This document shows, one piece after another, positions 8,796-17,169 of a stretch of 64,000 bases of DNA (within the stretch, counting starts at the first letter, position 1; the number at the start of each line of letters is the position of its first letter). The position numbers and the translations under genes are program-made. The notes beneath the pieces were generated by a model. The model did no database searches. It saw only the letters and a list, made by a program, of their open reading frames with translations, and was not told the origin of the DNA. The stretch covers positions 1 through 64,000 of the forward strand of contig JAGIAR010000011.1 of NCBI GenBank assembly GCA_017744735.1, written 5' to 3'. Source of the DNA: Novosphingobium sp. (GTDB lineage: Bacteria; Pseudomonadota; Alphaproteobacteria; Sphingomonadales; Sphingomonadaceae).

Positions 8796-9581
8796 ATGGA
8801 CAAGCTCGCCGAAATCTGCGCCGCCAAGCGCGGGGAAGTCGCCGCCCGCAAGGCCCAGACCAGCCTTGGCGACCTCGACATCCGCGGCCAAGTGCAGTCG
8901 CCGCCGCGCGGGTTTCGCCGCGCGCTCGAAGGCCGCGCCTCGGCCGGGTTCGGGCTGATTGCCGAGATCAAGAAGGCGAGCCCGTCGAAGGGCCTGATCC
9001 GCCCCGACTTCCACCCGTCGGAGCACGCCCGCGCCTATGAGGCAGGCGGTGCGGCGTGCCTCTCTGTGCTGACCGACGCGCCCTATTTCCAGGGCCACGA
9101 GGACTATCTGATCGAAGCCCGCGCGGCCTGTTCGCTGCCCGTCCTGCGCAAGGATTTCATGGTCGATCCGTGGCAGGTCGCCGAAGCCCGCGCGATCGGC
9201 GCCGATGCGATCCTGATCATCGTCGCCGCGCTCGACAACGCGCAGATGGCCGAGATCGAAGCCGCCGCGATCGAGCGCGGGATGGACGTGCTGGTCGAGG
9301 TCCACGACGAGAGCGAGATGGAGCGCGCCGCTGCGCTGAAATCCCGCCTGATCGGAGTGAACAACCGCAATCTGAAGACCTTCGTCACCGATCTGGCCGC
9401 CACCGAACGCCTCGCGCCGCTGGCGCCGGAAGGCACACTGCTCGTGTGCGAGAGCGGCATCAACGCCCACGCCGACCTCGAACGCATGGCGAAGAGCGGC
9501 GTGCGCTGCTTCCTGGTGGGCGAAAGCCTGATGCGGCAGGACGACGTGACCGCGGCGACCCGGGCGCTGCTGGGCAGCTAA
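8796..9581 (+). CDS. trpC: Indole-3-glycerol phosphate synthase
   Basis: TrpC closes the indole ring, converting carboxyphenylamino-deoxyribulose phosphate to indoleglycerol phosphate. The 261-residue beta/alpha barrel shows [13 protein letters not shown] (catalytic lysine), [34 protein letters not shown] and [10 protein letters not shown]. It starts [12 protein letters not shown], typical for the family. It is separated from trpD by the repeat element, so its transcription or mRNA stability may differ from trpEGD. trpF, trpB and trpA are not in the window. Confidence 0.97.
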   Translation: MDKLAEICAAKRGEVAARKAQTSLGDLDIRGQVQSPPRGFRRALEGRASAGFGLIAEIKKASPSKGLIRPDFHPSEHARAYEAGGAACLSVLTDAPYFQGHEDYLIEARAACSLPVLRKDFMVDPWQVAEARAIGADAILIIVAALDNAQMAEIEAAAIERGMDVLVEVHDESEMERAAALKSRLIGVNNRNLKTFVTDLAATERLAPLAPEGTLLVCESGINAHADLERMAKSGVRCFLVGESLMRQDDVTAATRALLGS

Positions 9582-9699
9582 ACCCTGTCCTACACGCCGT
9601 CGATCTGCCATTGGAGCCGCATGACTGCGCCAATCGGACCCGGAATGCCGACGCCTGAAGCGGGATTCCCCGTGGGCAGGTTTTTCGTCTCTATAACAC

Positions 9700-9726
9700 T
9701 GTCACATGTGTCACACCTGTCACCTT
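9700..9726 (+). promoter_or_regulatory. Three TGTCAC direct repeats at 9-bp period in the moaC leader
   Basis: TGTCAC occurs at 9700-9705, 9709-9714 and 9718-9723, exactly 9 bp apart, ending 13 nt before the moaC ATG. A possible -10 (TATAAC, 9692-9697) lies just upstream, so the repeats would sit at or just after the transcription start. They could be a repressor operator, or an element in the leader RNA. No known regulator is assigned. Confidence 0.45.
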
Positions 9727-9736
9727 GCGAGGCAGC

Positions 9737-10213
9737 ATGAGCAAGCTTTCCCACCTCGACGACACCGGCGCCGCGCGCATGGTCGATATCGGCGGCAAGG
9801 CCGATTCGGACCGCAAGGCGGTCGCGACCGGGCGGATCACCATGTCGGCCGAGACGCTGCAGGCGGTGCGCGACGGCAGCGGGCCGAAGGGCGACGTGCT
9901 CGCCGCGGCGCGGATCGCGGGAATCATGGCCGCGAAGAAGACCGCCGACCTGATCCCGCTGTGCCACCCGCTGCCGCTGAGCTCGGTGACGGTCGAGTTC
10001 GAATTCGAGGAAGGTGCCGTACGCGCCACCGCCACCGCTGCGCTGGTCGGCAAGACCGGGGTCGAGATGGAAGCCATGACCGCCACCGCGGTCGCGCTGC
10101 TGACGATCTACGACATGGCCAAGGTGCTCGGCAAAGGCATGGTGATCGAGGAAGTGCGGCTGCTGGCGAAAAGCGGCGGGAAGTCGGGCGAGTGGCGCGC
10201 CGGCGACGCGTGA
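9737..10213 (+). CDS. moaC: Cyclic pyranopterin monophosphate synthase
   Basis: MoaC converts the 3',8-cyclo-GTP product of MoaA to cyclic pyranopterin phosphate in molybdenum cofactor synthesis. From the ATG at 9737 the protein is 158 residues, the usual length. It carries [44 protein letters not shown], and the C-terminal KSGGKSG loop. A GAGG Shine-Dalgarno lies 4-8 nt upstream. An alternative in-frame start 12 nt upstream (GTG/TTG class) would add MRGS and is not favoured. It is followed 7 nt later by moeA. Confidence 0.97.
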   Translation: MSKLSHLDDTGAARMVDIGGKADSDRKAVATGRITMSAETLQAVRDGSGPKGDVLAAARIAGIMAAKKTADLIPLCHPLPLSSVTVEFEFEEGAVRATATAALVGKTGVEMEAMTATAVALLTIYDMAKVLGKGMVIEEVRLLAKSGGKSGEWRAGDA

Positions 10214-10220
10214 CGATCGC

Positions 10221-11429
10221 ATGAGCCCGCCCCGCACCCCGCCGATCCTGCTCCCCGAAGCCCAGGCCCGCCTGCTCGCGCAGGTCCCCCCGCTGCCGGC
10301 CGAGATCGTTCCCGCCGAAGCCGCGCTCGGGCGCTGCCTGGCCGAACCCCTGCTCGCCCTGCGCACCCAGCCCGCCGCCGATCTGTCGGCCATGGACGGC
10401 TACGCGGTGAAGGCCGGCGAGCGCGGTCCGTGGACCATCGTCGGTGAAAGCGCCGCCGGGCATCCCTTCCCCGGAACGCTGTCTGCCGGCGAGGCGATCC
10501 GCATCTCGACCGGTGCCTTGATGCCCGATGGCGGCGAGGCAGTGCTGCTGCAGGAGAACGCGATCCGCGAGGGCAATGCGCTGGTGCTCAACGGCGAAGG
10601 CGATCCCGACCCGCGGCATATCCGGCGCGAGGGCTTCGATTTCCGCAACGGCGACACGCTGCTGCCCGCCGGGACGCGGATCGGCCCGGGCCAGCTCGCG
10701 CTGACGCTCTCGGCCGGCAATTGGGAAATCCCGGTCCATCGCCTGCCCCGCCTCGCGATCCTCGATTCGGGTGACGAACTCGCGACCGACCAAGCCGACC
10801 TTGCCCCGCACCGCATTCCGGCCAGCAACGGCGCGATGCTCGCGGCGATGACCACGGGGCTCGCGAACGAGACCCGCCGGCTCGGCCCGGTACCCGACGA
10901 TCTCGGCGCGCTCGCCCGTGCCCTCGACGCGGCGGGCGACGTCGACGTGATCGTCACCAGCGGCGGCGCCTCGGTCGGCGATCACGACCTGGTCTATCCG
11001 GCGCTCGAGGCATGGGGTGCCGATATCGACTTCTGGCGGGTCAAGATGAAGCCGGGCAAGCCGATCCTGATCGCGCGCAAGGGCCGCCAGATGGTCCTCG
11101 GCCTGCCCGGAAACCCGGTGTCGAGCTTCGTTACCGGCTATCTGTTCCTGCTGCCGCTGCTGCGCGCGCTCGCGGGCGATCGCGATCCGCTGCCGCGCCC
11201 GGTCATGCTGCCGCTCGGCGCAGACGTGCCCGCCGGGGGCGACCGGCTCGAGTTCCGCCGCGCGCGCGCGGCGGGGGGCTCGGTTGTTTCGCTGGAGGAA
11301 CAGGATTCGAGTGCCCTGCGCACGCTGGCCCTCGCCAATGCGCTGATCGAGCGCCCGGCCGAAGCGCCGGCCGCGCGCGCGGGGGAGCTTGTTCCGGCCT
11401 ATTGGCTCGGAAATGGCCGAATGGCTTGA
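10221..11429 (+). CDS. moeA: Molybdopterin molybdenumtransferase
   Basis: MoeA inserts molybdate into adenylylated molybdopterin. The 402-residue protein shows the MoeA order of domains: the N-terminal SAMDGYAVKA region, then an insertion domain with RISTGALMPDGGEAVLLQE. The MPT-binding domain follows with LAILDSGDEL, VIVTSGGASVGDHD and the PGNPVSSFVTGYLF signature, and a C-terminal barrel ends the protein. It is placed 7 nt after moaC and clearly in the same operon. The lexA promoter begins within its last codons. Confidence 0.97.
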   Translation: MSPPRTPPILLPEAQARLLAQVPPLPAEIVPAEAALGRCLAEPLLALRTQPAADLSAMDGYAVKAGERGPWTIVGESAAGHPFPGTLSAGEAIRISTGALMPDGGEAVLLQENAIREGNALVLNGEGDPDPRHIRREGFDFRNGDTLLPAGTRIGPGQLALTLSAGNWEIPVHRLPRLAILDSGDELATDQADLAPHRIPASNGAMLAAMTTGLANETRRLGPVPDDLGALARALDAAGDVDVIVTSGGASVGDHDLVYPALEAWGADIDFWRVKMKPGKPILIARKGRQMVLGLPGNPVSSFVTGYLFLLPLLRALAGDRDPLPRPVMLPLGADVPAGGDRLEFRRARAAGGSVVSLEEQDSSALRTLALANALIERPAEAPAARAGELVPAYWLGNGRMA

Positions 11430-11454
11430 CTTGTCGGAATTCGTTGCCTAGTTG
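11426..11454 (+). promoter_or_regulatory. Predicted lexA promoter
   Basis: TTGACT (11426-11431), 17-nt spacer, TAGTTG (11449-11454). The -35 overlaps the moeA stop codon. The start point would fall near 11461, inside the LexA box, so bound LexA would block initiation. Confidence 0.55.
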
Positions 11455-11468
11455 TTCCTTATTCGTTC
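11454..11468 (+). promoter_or_regulatory. LexA box (SOS operator) of lexA
   Basis: GTTC (11454-11457), 7 nt, GTTC (11465-11468). This is an exact copy of the direct-repeat operator known for alphaproteobacterial LexA. It lies across the -10/start region of lexA, 30 nt before the ATG, as expected for autorepression. It is the only copy I noticed in the window at a promoter. Confidence 0.85.
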
Positions 11469-11498
11469 CGATTTGGAACATCTGAGGAGAGTGCGTCG

Positions 11499-12176
11499 AT
11501 GCTCACTGCCAAGCAACATGAGCTCCTGCTGTTCATTCAGAAAAAGCTCGAGGATTCGGGCATTTCGCCCTCGTTCGAGGAAATGAAGGAAGCGCTCGAC
11601 CTCAAGTCCAAGTCGGGCGTCCACCGGCTGATCTCGGCGCTCGAGGAGCGCGGTTTCCTGCGTCGCCTGCCCAACCGGGCGCGCGCGCTCGAAGTGCTCA
11701 AGAACCCGGAAGATATCAACGCGAAGAAACCGGCCAACGATACTGTGAGCCGCGTGGTTTCTCCGCCGCAGATGTTGCGCCCGATCGCGAACGACGTGAT
11801 CGAGATCCCGTTCCACGGCAAGATCGCCGCCGGCGTTCCGATCGAGGCGCTGGAAACCGACCGTACGCTGCCTGTGCCCGCCGCGCTGCTGGGTGCCGGC
11901 GATCACTATGCGCTCGAAGTCTCGGGCGATTCGATGATCGAGGCCGGCATTCTCGACGGCGACTTCGCGCTGGTCCGCCGGACCGACACCGCCCGCGACG
12001 GCGAGATCGTGGTCGCGCTCGTCCGCAACGAGGAAGCGACGCTCAAGTATCTGCGCCGCGAAGGCGGCCGCATCCGGCTCGATCCGGCCAATGCCGCCTA
12101 CGAACCGCAATATTACGATCCGCACGAGGTAATCGTGCAGGGCAAGCTCGCCGGGCTGCTGCGGCAGTATCACTGA
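11499..12176 (+). CDS. lexA: SOS-response repressor LexA
   Basis: LexA represses DNA-repair genes and self-cleaves when stimulated by RecA filaments. The 225-residue protein has an N-terminal winged-helix DNA-binding domain (residues 1-65, [28 protein letters not shown]). A linker follows, then the S24 protease domain with the A111-G112 cleavage site (KIAAGVP), catalytic Ser145 (SGDSMIEAG) and catalytic Lys183 (ATLKYLRR). Length is typical of the alphaproteobacterial form, with an extended linker. It has its own promoter, LexA box and downstream hairpin, so it is separable from moaC-moeA. Confidence 0.98.
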   Translation: MLTAKQHELLLFIQKKLEDSGISPSFEEMKEALDLKSKSGVHRLISALEERGFLRRLPNRARALEVLKNPEDINAKKPANDTVSRVVSPPQMLRPIANDVIEIPFHGKIAAGVPIEALETDRTLPVPAALLGAGDHYALEVSGDSMIEAGILDGDFALVRRTDTARDGEIVVALVRNEEATLKYLRREGGRIRLDPANAAYEPQYYDPHEVIVQGKLAGLLRQYH

Positions 12177-12182
12177 GAGCAT

Positions 12183-12208
12183 CCTCCCCTTGCCGGGGAG
12201 GCTATTTT
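12183..12208 (+). terminator. Intrinsic terminator after lexA
   Basis: CCTCCCC (12183-12189), loop TTGCC, GGGGAGG (12195-12201), then CTATTTT. This is a 7-bp GC-rich stem with a short U-run, 6 nt after the lexA stop. The comEC stop on the other strand abuts it at 12202, so it probably separates the converging transcripts. Confidence 0.7.
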
Positions 12209-14379
12209 CCGCTTGCCCTCCACCATCCGTGCTCGCCCTGCCCATCGGCGATGCTGCGGATTCTGCCTCGCGTCAGGTCGATCGCCAGCCCGCCGCTGGC
12301 CTGCAGCGATCTGAGATCGGCCTTTAGCCAGGTGGGCGTGCAGGCATTCGGCAACATCCGGTCGGCGACCACGATGTCTGCCCGGTCGCACGCCGCGGCC
12401 AGGTTGCGCTCGGACACCTGCGCCTTGCTGCGCGCCAACAACAGCCGCCAGCTCCGGCCGCCGCGATCCAGCGTGACGCTGCAGAAGTCGGGGCTGCAGG
12501 TCGCGCCAGGCCACTGGTCCATGGTCAGCAACTCGCCTTCTGCGCCCGCCAGTTCGCGCAGATTGTCCGAGGTGAAGTCGCTCCTGCTCTCGCGCAGCAT
12601 CAGCAGGCGGTCGCCCGCGCCGGTGATCGCCACATGGCGCCCGTCGCCGGTGACCAATATATCGGGAACCCGCGTCGTCCAGAGCAGCACGCTTGCGACC
12701 GCCAGCGGCAGCAGGCCCAGTATCCGGACCCTGCCCCGCCACAGGCCCAGCCACAGCCCTCCGAGCAGGAACAGGGCGAAGGCCGTCCCGCCCATCTGCG
12801 GCATCAGCTTCACCGCGCCCGGCTGCCCCGCGGTGAAATGCGCGAGCCGCAGCAAAGCCTCGAGGGACTTTCCCGCCAGCCACCAGAACGGCGCCCCGAT
12901 CCCCAACAAGTCCGCAAACAGCGCCAGTGCGATCAGCGGCATCGAGACGAAGGTGGTCAGCGGGATCGCGATCACGTTGGCGAAGGCGCCGTAGATTCCC
13001 GCGCGGTGGAAGTGGAACAGCACGATCGGCATCAGCGCCAGTTCGATCGCGAAGCCGGTCACCAGCAGCATCGCACCGTGCCGCGCGGTCCGGGCCGGCC
13101 AGCCTTCGCCCCGCGGCGCGAGAAAGGCACGCACCGATCCGCAATTGTGCAGCGCGACGATCGCGATCACGGCCGCGAAACTCATCTGGAAGCTCGGGCC
13201 GACCAGCGCCTCTGGCCACAGCAGCAAGACGAAAACCGCGCCAACCGCAATCATTCGCAAGCTGAGCGGCTCGCGTCCCAGGGCCAGCGCCAGCAACACG
13301 AGCACCGCGCCGACGCAACTGCGCACGGTCGGCACTTCGGCTCCGGTGAGCAGGGTGTAGCCGATCCCGGCCAGTGCCGCGATGCCCGCCGCGACCACCG
13401 GCAGCCTCACCCGCAGGGCCAGCCACGGCCACAGCGCCAGCAGCCGGATCGCGATGATGTAGACCGCCGCGATCACCGCGCTGACATGAAGCCCGCTGAT
13501 CGAGAGCAGATGGGTCAGCCCGGCATCGCGCATCGCATCTTCGTCGGCCGGATCGATCGCACCCCGGTCGCCGCTCGCAAAGGCAGCCGCGATCGCGCCG
13601 GGCGAGCCGGCGAGGCGGTCGCGCACATGGCCCGCCAGCCAGCGCTGGAAACGCGCAATGCTGCCGTGCTCGGGCGCCGGTTCCATCACCTCGGGCGCAG
13701 CGAGTGCGGTTCCCGTGGCGGCAAGCCCATCGAACCACGCCGCGCGTGCGAAATCGTAGCCGCCGGGAAGCATCGGGGACGCTGGCGGCATCAGGCGCGT
13801 CTTGACCCGGACCACAGCCCCCTCTCCCGACGCCGGTGTGTCCAGTTCGAGCGGAACGTTGACCCGCACCTTGATCGCGCGCGCGCTCAGCGGATCGCGC
13901 GTGGCCAGCACCAGCCTGACGCGCTGTTCGGCCGGCTGTTCGATCCTTTGCAGCACCCGGCCCTCGAACGTGCCGACCGCAGCCCGCGCGATCGGCTCTG
14001 CCCCGACCAGCTCGGACTTCGCCCAAACCGTCGCGACTCCGCCGGCCATCGCCAGCCCGATCGCCAGCACAGCGATCCGCAGATGGGCACGCGGCCCCTC
14101 GGGCCGCCACCCGAGCGCGGCGGCAAGCGCCGCACACATGCTCAGCCCGATCGCCGCTGCCCACTGGAACGGCGTCGCCAGCACGAACCAGGCCGCGATT
14201 CCGGCTGCGAAAGCGACCGCCAGCCACGGTCCGCGATCCGAACCGGTTGCTGCCAAAAACGCATCCAGCGCATTGCCCACGCTGGACAATCGCCCGCGAA
14301 AGCGCCAATGCGTCTGCTGCATCGCAGCATCTGCTTCGTCTTCCCCGAGCGGGACCGTGACGGGCGAGCTCTTTGCCAT
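12202..14379 (-). CDS. comEC: ComEC/Rec2-family DNA-uptake channel protein
   Basis: ComEC forms the inner-membrane channel for single-stranded DNA in natural transformation. From the ATG at 14379 the protein is 725 residues. There are N-terminal membrane helices, then a DUF4131/OB-like region (VLQRIEQPAEQRVRLVL). The Competence domain follows with the diagnostic THLLSISGLHVSAVIAAVY and a long run of transmembrane helices. The C-terminal domain, about 130 residues (ILVTGDGRHVAITG...), corresponds to the metallo-beta-lactamase-like part but shows no HxHxDH metal motif. The start is chosen to avoid running into gltX, which is divergent only 28 nt away. No other competence genes are visible. Confidence 0.9.
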   Translation of the reverse strand: MAKSSPVTVPLGEDEADAAMQQTHWRFRGRLSSVGNALDAFLAATGSDRGPWLAVAFAAGIAAWFVLATPFQWAAAIGLSMCAALAAALGWRPEGPRAHLRIAVLAIGLAMAGGVATVWAKSELVGAEPIARAAVGTFEGRVLQRIEQPAEQRVRLVLATRDPLSARAIKVRVNVPLELDTPASGEGAVVRVKTRLMPPASPMLPGGYDFARAAWFDGLAATGTALAAPEVMEPAPEHGSIARFQRWLAGHVRDRLAGSPGAIAAAFASGDRGAIDPADEDAMRDAGLTHLLSISGLHVSAVIAAVYIIAIRLLALWPWLALRVRLPVVAAGIAALAGIGYTLLTGAEVPTVRSCVGAVLVLLALALGREPLSLRMIAVGAVFVLLLWPEALVGPSFQMSFAAVIAIVALHNCGSVRAFLAPRGEGWPARTARHGAMLLVTGFAIELALMPIVLFHFHRAGIYGAFANVIAIPLTTFVSMPLIALALFADLLGIGAPFWWLAGKSLEALLRLAHFTAGQPGAVKLMPQMGGTAFALFLLGGLWLGLWRGRVRILGLLPLAVASVLLWTTRVPDILVTGDGRHVAITGAGDRLLMLRESRSDFTSDNLRELAGAEGELLTMDQWPGATCSPDFCSVTLDRGGRSWRLLLARSKAQVSERNLAAACDRADIVVADRMLPNACTPTWLKADLRSLQASGGLAIDLTRGRIRSIADGQGEHGWWRASGK

Positions 14380-14407
14380 GAAGACAATGGAACGGAACGA
14401 ACGGGCG

Positions 14408-15841
14408 ATGGCAAGCGATAGCGGCAACGGAGCGGGCACCGGCAAGGTCGTCACGCGCTTTGCGCCCTCGCCTACCGGCTTCCTGCACATCGGCGGCGCG
14501 CGCACGGCGTTGTTCAACTATCTCTTCGCCAAGCATTTCGGCGGCGATTTCCTGCTGCGGATCGAGGACACCGACCGGGTCCGTTCGACCCAGCCCGCGA
14601 TCGAGGCGATCCTCGACGGCATGCGCTGGCTCGGGCTTGATTGGGATGGTGACGCGGTGTTCCAGTTCGCCCGGGCGGAGCGCCACGCGGACGTTGCGCG
14701 CACCATGCTGGAGAACGGCGCCGCCTATCGCTGCTACCTTACGCCGGACGAGCTCGATGCGATGCGCGCCGAAGCCCAGGCTGCCAAGAAGCCCCTGCGC
14801 ATCCGCTCGCCCTGGCGCGACCGGACCGATGGCGATCCCGCCCTTCCCCATGTGGTCCGGCTGAAGGCGCCGACCGAAGGCGCGACCACCATCCATGACC
14901 TCGTCCAGGGCGAAGTCACCGTCCAGAACGCCGAGATCGACGATTTCGTGCTGCTGCGCTCGGACGGCACGCCGACCTACATGCTCGCGGTAGTGGTGGA
15001 CGATCACGACATGGGCGTCACCCACATCATCCGCGGCGACGACCACCTCAACAACGCCTTCCGCCAGCTTCCGATCATGCGCGCGATGGGCTGGGCCGAG
15101 CCGCTGTACGGCCACGTCCCGCTGATTCACGGGCAGGACGGCGCCAAGCTGTCCAAGCGCCACGGCGCGCTGGGGGTCGAGGCCTATCGCGACGAGCTCG
15201 GCATTCTTCCAGAAGCGCTGTTGAACTACCTGCTGCGACTGGGCTGGGGGCATGGCGACCGGGAGGAATTCACGCTTGAGGAAGCGGTCGAACTGTTCGA
15301 CATCAAGGGCGTGGGCAAAAGCCCCTCGCGCTTAGACATCAAGAAGCTGCTGAACCTCAACGGGCATTATATCCGCGAGGCGGACAATGCCCGGCTCGCC
15401 GCGCTGATCGCCGGGAAAGTCGGACCGAAGGCCGATATCGACACGCTGGTCGCGGCGATGCCGGTGCTCAAGACCCGCGCACGCGATATCAACGAGCTCG
15501 CCGATGGCGCCGCATTCCTGTTCAAGACCCGCCCGCTCGCGCTGACCGGCGATGCGGAGGCTTTGCTCACCCCCGATGCGCGCGCGTTGCTGGCGCGAAT
15601 CTCTGGGCTTCTGAAACAAGAATCCGGCTGGACAACCGAGCCGCTGGAAGCCAGTCTGAAGGGACTCGCGGAGGAGTTGGGGCTCGGCCTTGGCAAGCTC
15701 GCCCAGCCGCTTCGCGCCGCGCTTACGGGGCAGACAACTTCGCCGGGGATCTTCGACGTCCTGGTCCTTCTGGGCAGGGACGAAAGCCTTGCGCGGATCG
15801 ACGCGCAGTCCGTTGCCGGCGAACAGGCCGCCGAGCTTTAA
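14408..15841 (+). CDS. gltX: Glutamate--tRNA ligase
   Basis: This enzyme charges tRNA(Glu). The 477-residue class I synthetase has the HIGH-type motif [16 protein letters not shown] and the KMSKS-type motif KLSKRHGA. It also has [10 protein letters not shown], the [23 protein letters not shown] segment, and a C-terminal anticodon-binding helical domain. ATG 14408 ([10 protein letters not shown]) is preferred. Earlier in-frame ATGs at 14378 and 14387 are possible, but the first would overlap the comEC start. gltA follows 11 nt downstream with a strong ribosome-binding site. The type (discriminating or not) cannot be judged here. Confidence 0.96.
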   Translation: MASDSGNGAGTGKVVTRFAPSPTGFLHIGGARTALFNYLFAKHFGGDFLLRIEDTDRVRSTQPAIEAILDGMRWLGLDWDGDAVFQFARAERHADVARTMLENGAAYRCYLTPDELDAMRAEAQAAKKPLRIRSPWRDRTDGDPALPHVVRLKAPTEGATTIHDLVQGEVTVQNAEIDDFVLLRSDGTPTYMLAVVVDDHDMGVTHIIRGDDHLNNAFRQLPIMRAMGWAEPLYGHVPLIHGQDGAKLSKRHGALGVEAYRDELGILPEALLNYLLRLGWGHGDREEFTLEEAVELFDIKGVGKSPSRLDIKKLLNLNGHYIREADNARLAALIAGKVGPKADIDTLVAAMPVLKTRARDINELADGAAFLFKTRPLALTGDAEALLTPDARALLARISGLLKQESGWTTEPLEASLKGLAEELGLGLGKLAQPLRAALTGQTTSPGIFDVLVLLGRDESLARIDAQSVAGEQAAEL

Positions 15842-15852
15842 GGAGTACGACT

Positions 15853-17139
15853 TTGGCAGATAAGACCGCCACGCTCACCGTTGGGGACAGCAGCTACGAA
15901 TTCCCGGTGCTGGAAGGCAGCGTCGGGCCGGAAGTGTTCGATATCCGCAAGCTCTACGGCGCGGCGCATATGTTCACCTACGATCCGGGCTTCACTTCCA
16001 CCGCCTCGTGCGAAAGCGCCCTTACCTATATCGACGGCGAGGAAGGCGTGCTGCTCCACCGCGGCTATCCGATCGGCCAACTCGCCGAACACTCGAGCTT
16101 CATGGAAGTGTCCTACCTGCTGCTGAACGGCGAGTTGCCCAACCAGAGCGAACTTGACGGCTTCGCCCGCACGATCAGCCGCCACACCATGCTCCACGAG
16201 CAACTCGCGACCTTCTATCGCGGGTTCCGCCGCGACGCCCACCCGATGGCGATAATGTGCGGCGTGGTCGGCGCGCTCTCTGCCTTCTACCATGACAGCA
16301 CCGATATCGCCGATCCCGAGCATCGCCGGATCAGCTCGCACCGCCTGATCGCGAAGATGCCCACGATCGCTGCGGCCGCCTACAAGTACTCGGTCGGCCA
16401 GCCGATGATGTATCCCGACAATTCGCTGTCCTACACCGGCAATTTCCTGCGCATGACCTTCGGTGTTCCGGCCGAGCCCTACGAAGTGAACCCCGTGGTC
16501 GAGAAGGCGATGGACCGGATTTTCATCCTCCATGCCGACCACGAGCAGAACGCCTCGACCTCGACCGTGCGGCTTGCCGGCTCGTCGGGCGCCAATCCCT
16601 TCGCCTGCATCGCGGCCGGCATCGCCTGCCTGTGGGGCCCGGCGCACGGCGGCGCGAACGAAGCCGCGCTCAATATGCTGCGCGAGATCGGCACGCCCGA
16701 CAAGATTCCGCACTATATCGAGCGCGCCAAGGACAAGAACGACCCGTTCCGCCTGATGGGCTTCGGCCACCGGGTCTACAAGAACTACGACCCGCGCGCG
16801 ACGGTGATGCAGAAGACCGTGCGCGAGGTGTTCGAATCGCTCAAGGTCAGCGATCCGCTGTTCGAGACCGCGCTGCGGCTGGAAGAGATCGCGCTCAGCG
16901 ATCCCTATTTCATCGAGAAGAAGCTGTTCCCGAACGTCGATTTCTATTCGGGCATCATTCTCTCGGCGATCGGTTTCCCGACCACCATGTTCACCGCCCT
17001 GTTCGCCCTTGCCCGCACGGTCGGCTGGGTGGCGCACTGGAACGAGATGATCAGCGATCCAGGCCAGAAGATCGGCCGTCCGCGCCAGCTCTATACCGGC
17101 CCGGTCGAACGCGATTACGTGGAAATGGGCAAGCGCTGA
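15853..17139 (+). CDS. gltA: Citrate synthase, TTG start
   Basis: Citrate synthase condenses acetyl-CoA with oxaloacetate in the TCA cycle. The 428-residue type II (Gram-negative, NADH-sensitive class) protein has the catalytic motifs [25 protein letters not shown], and [15 protein letters not shown], plus the C-terminal RPRQLYTGP. The start is a TTG at 15853. AAGGAG at 15840-15845, overlapping the gltX stop, is an excellent Shine-Dalgarno 7 nt upstream, and no ATG is available before the conserved N-terminus ([11 protein letters not shown]). It is presumably co-transcribed with gltX and ends in a strong hairpin. Confidence 0.98.
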   Translation: MADKTATLTVGDSSYEFPVLEGSVGPEVFDIRKLYGAAHMFTYDPGFTSTASCESALTYIDGEEGVLLHRGYPIGQLAEHSSFMEVSYLLLNGELPNQSELDGFARTISRHTMLHEQLATFYRGFRRDAHPMAIMCGVVGALSAFYHDSTDIADPEHRRISSHRLIAKMPTIAAAAYKYSVGQPMMYPDNSLSYTGNFLRMTFGVPAEPYEVNPVVEKAMDRIFILHADHEQNASTSTVRLAGSSGANPFACIAAGIACLWGPAHGGANEAALNMLREIGTPDKIPHYIERAKDKNDPFRLMGFGHRVYKNYDPRATVMQKTVREVFESLKVSDPLFETALRLEEIALSDPYFIEKKLFPNVDFYSGIILSAIGFPTTMFTALFALARTVGWVAHWNEMISDPGQKIGRPRQLYTGPVERDYVEMGKR

Positions 17140-17169
17140 GCCCCGCCTGGGCCCCCTTGCGGGGGCTCA
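17137..17169. terminator. Bidirectional hairpin between gltA and the kinase-like gene
   Basis: TGAGCCCC (17137-17144) can pair with GGGGGCTCA (17161-17169), and an inner GCCCCC/GGGGGC stem can form as an alternative. The hairpin includes the gltA stop and the end of the converging gene. There is no U-run, so termination strength is uncertain. Confidence 0.55.

Noticed and set aside
12170-15253. A 1,000-codon minus-strand frame spanning comEC and gltX
   Set aside because: It is out of frame with ComEC and antisense to gltX, whose motifs (HIGG, KLSK) are clear. It is a high-G+C shadow frame.
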